Source of the DNA: JADFRG01 sp048054495
Lineage (GTDB): Bacteria; Chloroflexota; Anaerolineae; Anaerolineales; E44-bin32
Assembly (NCBI GenBank): GCA_048054495.1
Contig: JBGMQN010000046.1
Coordinates: forward strand, 1-16,975
Reading direction: 5' to 3'
Length of the DNA stretch: 16,975 bases
Numbering within the stretch: the first letter of the stretch is position 1; every line of letters begins with the position of its first letter. Under the pieces are notes generated by a model that worked only from the letters and a program-made list of their open reading frames with translations, did no database searches and was not told where the DNA came from. This document shows, one piece after another, positions 15,204 to 16,975 of the stretch. The position numbers were made by a program, and so were the translations under genes.

Positions 15204-15302
15204 GTGTTGACCGCTAGTTTCCTGATTATTTTGCTCGTCATTATTTCCGAGCTTATCGTCCTTATTGGGGGCGACAGGCGAAATCCGGTTGTGGCGGTGT
15301 AG
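15204..15302 (+). CDS. branched-chain-amino-acid-rich leader peptide of a transcription attenuator
   Basis: A 32-codon frame starts at GTG 15204 (TTG at 15207 is an alternative) and stops with TAG at 15300-15302. Seventeen of 32 residues are Ile, Leu or Val. The core LIILLVIISELIVLI (residues 7-21) has 13 of 15, and the end is NPVVAV. This matches in kind the ilvL leader of enteric bacteria, also 32 residues and Ile/Leu/Val-rich. GGGA lies 8 bases before the GTG, a modest ribosome binding site; an in-frame TGA at 15168 bounds the frame. It lies between a promoter and an intrinsic terminator, upstream of ilvD. Ribosome stalling on the core codons when charged Ile, Leu or Val tRNA is scarce would free the antiterminator segment. 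A small membrane peptide is the alternative reading. Confidence 0.72.
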   Translation: MLTASFLIILLVIISELIVLIGGDRRNPVVAV

Positions 15303-15349
15303 TGGAATAAGCAGAGAACCTTGAAAGACACAAGCGCCTCCCAACCGGG
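15284..15349 (+). promoter_or_regulatory. antiterminator of the ilv leader (segments 2 and 3)
   Basis: Segment 2 (15284-15300) overlaps the last leader codons and pairs with segment 3 (15328-15349). TCCGGTTG pairs with CAACCGGG, GGCG (15293-15296) with CGCC (15335-15338), and GTGT (15297-15300) with ACAC (15328-15331). This gives 16 pairs, interrupted by a 1x3 internal loop and a 3-base bulge. Segment 3 uses most of the left arm and loop of the terminator stem, so the two folds exclude each other. ACCGCTA (15210-15216) can pair with TGGCGGT (15292-15298), giving a protector stem that would sequester segment 2 when the leader is not translated. Confidence 0.6.
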
Positions 15350-15363
15350 AGGTGCTTTTTTTT
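15332..15363 (+). terminator. intrinsic terminator of the ilv attenuator
   Basis: AAGCGCCTCCC (15332-15342) pairs with GGGAGGTGCTT (15347-15357), 11 bp with one G-T pair, around an AACC loop and followed directly by eight T (15356-15363). It is a textbook rho-independent terminator. It lies in front of the downstream genes rather than after one, 61 bases after the leader-peptide core region's stop side and 28 bases before the next start codon. Confidence 0.88.
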
Positions 15364-15390
15364 ATGGACAGTCGCAAAAGGAGTGAACAA

Positions 15391-15588
15391 ATGAGCAAAC
15401 GACGAACCCATCCGAGCAACGGACCCAAGTCGTCGAACCCGCAACCCGGAGAGGAACATCCGTCCGCTTCCGCTTCACCCGACCATCAAACCGAGGCGGA
15501 GGAAACGGCCCAGCGGGAAGTCGATAATTCCTCGACCCAGGAGGCGCGCGAGGCGAGCGATGCTCTTATGGAGAGCTACAACGGCTAG
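15391..15588 (+). CDS. small hydrophilic protein, unknown function
   Basis: The 65-residue protein starts at ATG 15391 with AAGGAG 7 bases upstream. An in-frame ATG at 15364 lies directly on the terminator T-run without a site and is not preferred. The protein has no hydrophobic segment or cysteine. It starts basic (MSKRRTHPSNGPKSS), then turns acidic and rich in Glu, Ser, Ala, Pro and Gln, with a possible short helix EETAQREV to ASDALMESY. It is probably disordered. It sits between the attenuator and ilvD, 36 bases before the ilvD GTG and in the same reading frame, so it should be co-regulated with ilvD. No family is recognised. Confidence 0.65.
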   Translation: MSKRRTHPSNGPKSSNPQPGEEHPSASASPDHQTEAEETAQREVDNSSTQEAREASDALMESYNG

Positions 15589-15589
15589 G

Positions 15590-15625
15590 ATGCCCAGCCC
15601 CCCGCTTTTGGAGCGCACACCCTAG
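15590..15625 (+). CDS. possible 11-codon coupling ORF before ilvD
   Basis: ATG at 15590, one base after the preceding stop codon, opens an 11-codon frame (MPSPPLLERTP) whose TAG overlaps the ilvD GTG as TAGTG. This could deliver ribosomes to a GTG start. There is no strong ribosome binding site at usual spacing and no protein family, so it may be chance. Confidence 0.25.
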   Translation: MPSPPLLERTP

Positions 15626-16975
15626 TGGCCAGAGACCTGCGGCAGCAGAGCCGCGCGATCACCGAAGGACCCAGCCGCGCGCCGGCTCGGGCCATGCTCA
15701 AGGCAGTCGGCTTTAGCGACGATGACTTGCGCCGGCCGATCGTAGGCGTCGCCAATACTTGGATTGAGATCGGGCCCTGTAATTTCCATTTGAGGAGGCT
15801 GGCGGCGAAGGTCAAAGAAGGAATTCGGGCCGCCGGAGGAACGCCCATGGAATTCAACACCGTCTCGATCTCGGACGGGATCACCATGGGGGCGGAAGGG
15901 ATGAAGACCTCGCTGGTCAGCCGAGAAGTCATCGCCGACTCCATCGAGCTTGTCGCCCGCGGCAACATGTTCGATGCCCTGGTCGCCATCTCCGGCTGCG
16001 ACAAGACCATCCCGGGCACCGTCATGGCATTAGCTCGTCTCGACTTGCCTGGCCTCATGCTGTACGGAGGCTCCATTGAGCCTGGGCGATACGAAGGACG
16101 CGACGTCACGATACAGGATGTCTTCGAAGCGGTAGGCGCGCATGCCACCGGCAGCATGTCAGATGCTGAGCTCAAAGCGCTCGAAGATGTTGCTTGTCCG
16201 GGCGCGGGAGCCTGCGGCGGCCAATTCACAGCCAACACGATGGCCACCGTTTGCGAGTTCCTCGGGATTTCCGCCATGGGGAGCGCAAGCGTGCCGGCCA
16301 TGCGCGAGCAAAAGGACGAAGTGGCCGTCGCCGCCGGAGAAATGGTCATGGATCTATTGGAGCGTGATCTTCGCCCACGCCAGATCATGACTCGAGCGGC
16401 GCTCGAAAACGCGATCGCGTCGGTAGCGGCTACTGGAGGATCAACCAATGCAGTCTTGCATCTCATCGCCATTGCTAACGAGGTCGGGGTAGAGCTTGAG
16501 CTTGAAGATTTCGATCGCATCAGTGCAGGAACGCCTCTGCTGGCTGATCTGAAACCCGGCGGTCAATATGTCGCTACAGACGCATATGAGGCCGGGGGTT
16601 GGCAGCTGGTTGCGCATCGGCTGGCTGAGGCAGGAATTCTTCACGCCGATGCGATCACGGTGACGGGAAAGACGATCGGAGAAGAGGCCAGCGCAGCGCG
16701 GGAAACCGCGGGACAGGAAGTTGTACGGCCGTTAAACGACCCTATCAGCCCCAACGGGGGACTAGTGATCCTGAGAGGGAACCTGGCCCCAGAGGGCTGC
16801 GTTGTCAAGATCGCCGGTCACAGCATGACCTACCACAGGGGCCCAGCCCGAGTCTTCGACTCAGAAGAGTCGGCATTTGAAGCGGTCCAGTCCGGAGAGG
16901 TGAAAAAAGGCGACGTTGTGGCCATTCGATATGAGGGACCAGTAGGCGGCCCGGGCATGCGCGAGATGTTGGGGG
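15625..16975 (+). CDS. ilvD: dihydroxy-acid dehydratase, C-terminus beyond the window
   Basis: About 450 residues are visible of a family usually 550-575 long. It removes water from 2,3-dihydroxy-isovalerate and 2,3-dihydroxy-3-methylvalerate, giving the 2-keto acid precursors of valine, leucine and isoleucine, in the cytoplasm with an iron-sulfur cluster. The three cluster cysteines are seen: Cys52 (GPCNF), Cys125 (SGCDKTIPG) and Cys197 (CPGAGACGGQFTANTM). Other hallmarks are EGPSRAPARAML, FNTVSISDGITMGAEGM and ATGGSTNAVLHL. The start is taken as GTG 15625, with GGAG 11 bases upstream; the frame upstream is open only to the preceding TAG at 15586, and no ATG precedes the conserved region. 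It lies downstream of a leader-peptide attenuator rich in Ile, Leu and Val codons, which fits its pathway. Confidence 0.95.
   Translation, partial: MARDLRQQSRAITEGPSRAPARAMLKAVGFSDDDLRRPIVGVANTWIEIGPCNFHLRRLAAKVKEGIRAAGGTPMEFNTVSISDGITMGAEGMKTSLVSREVIADSIELVARGNMFDALVAISGCDKTIPGTVMALARLDLPGLMLYGGSIEPGRYEGRDVTIQDVFEAVGAHATGSMSDAELKALEDVACPGAGACGGQFTANTMATVCEFLGISAMGSASVPAMREQKDEVAVAAGEMVMDLLERDLRPRQIMTRAALENAIASVAATGGSTNAVLHLIAIANEVGVELELEDFDRISAGTPLLADLKPGGQYVATDAYEAGGWQLVAHRLAEAGILHADAITVTGKTIGEEASAARETAGQEVVRPLNDPISPNGGLVILRGNLAPEGCVVKIAGHSMTYHRGPARVFDSEESAFEAVQSGEVKKGDVVAIRYEGPVGGPGMREMLG

Noticed and set aside
15174..15363. T-box riboswitch upstream of ilvD
   Set aside because: The conserved T-box antiterminator sequence (AGGGTGG-ACCGCG type) is absent, while a leader peptide with branched-chain codons is present.
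15352..15390. upstream start for the small gene before ilvD
   Set aside because: It would begin inside the terminator and its T-run without a ribosome binding site, whereas ATG 15391 has AAGGAG at 7 bases.
15585..16520. 311-codon minus-strand frame
   Set aside because: It is antisense to ilvD, whose motifs are unmistakable, and has low-complexity Ser/Ala/Thr/Pro composition.

Overview
The window looks like part of a metagenome-assembled chromosome from the phylum Chloroflexota (Anaerolineae-like). The clues are indirect. They are a membrane-anchored binding protein carrying an NBR1-type Ig-like domain and Pro/Thr-rich linkers, many small uncharacterised membrane proteins (HdeD/DUF308, DUF1269, DUF389 and TMEM198-like families), GTG starts, and a moderately high G+C content. 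Four runs of exactly 100 N (1088-1187, 3133-3232, 9485-9584, 12345-12444) each break a coding region. They are read here as gaps of unknown true length, so open frames running through them are not trusted as single genes.

Left part (1-4911, all on the minus strand). From upstream to downstream the order is: an anchored solute-binding/NBR1/META protein cut by a gap, a DUF1269 protein whose start lies in that gap, a bis-heme ferric-reductase/NOX-like flavocytochrome cut by a gap, a tiny membrane C-terminus, a glucose-dehydrogenase-like SDR, and a c-type cytochrome lipoprotein that leaves the window. The last genes are tightly packed and suggest a small redox operon. Middle part (5267-8041): an HdeD-like protein with a clear terminator, a convergent four-helix membrane protein, a structured gene-free stretch of about 600 bases, and a pair of small membrane proteins.

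Right-middle part (8082-12344, plus strand): an APC-type permease running into a UspA-like domain, a gap, a second UspA-like domain joined to DUF389, and an exported endonuclease/exonuclease/phosphatase protein overlapping by ATGA. A metallo-beta-lactamase-fold hydrolase (12445-13182, minus) converges on it. An aldehyde dehydrogenase follows (13506-15011, plus).

The most interesting element is at 15140-15363, upstream of ilvD. A promoter is followed by a 32-codon leader peptide in which 17 residues are Ile, Leu or Val (13 of 15 in its core). An antiterminator can form that is mutually exclusive with a strong GC-rich hairpin followed by eight T residues. This is the layout of a ribosome-mediated transcription attenuator responding to branched-chain amino acids. 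It sits before a small hydrophilic protein gene and ilvD (dihydroxy-acid dehydratase, cut by the window end).
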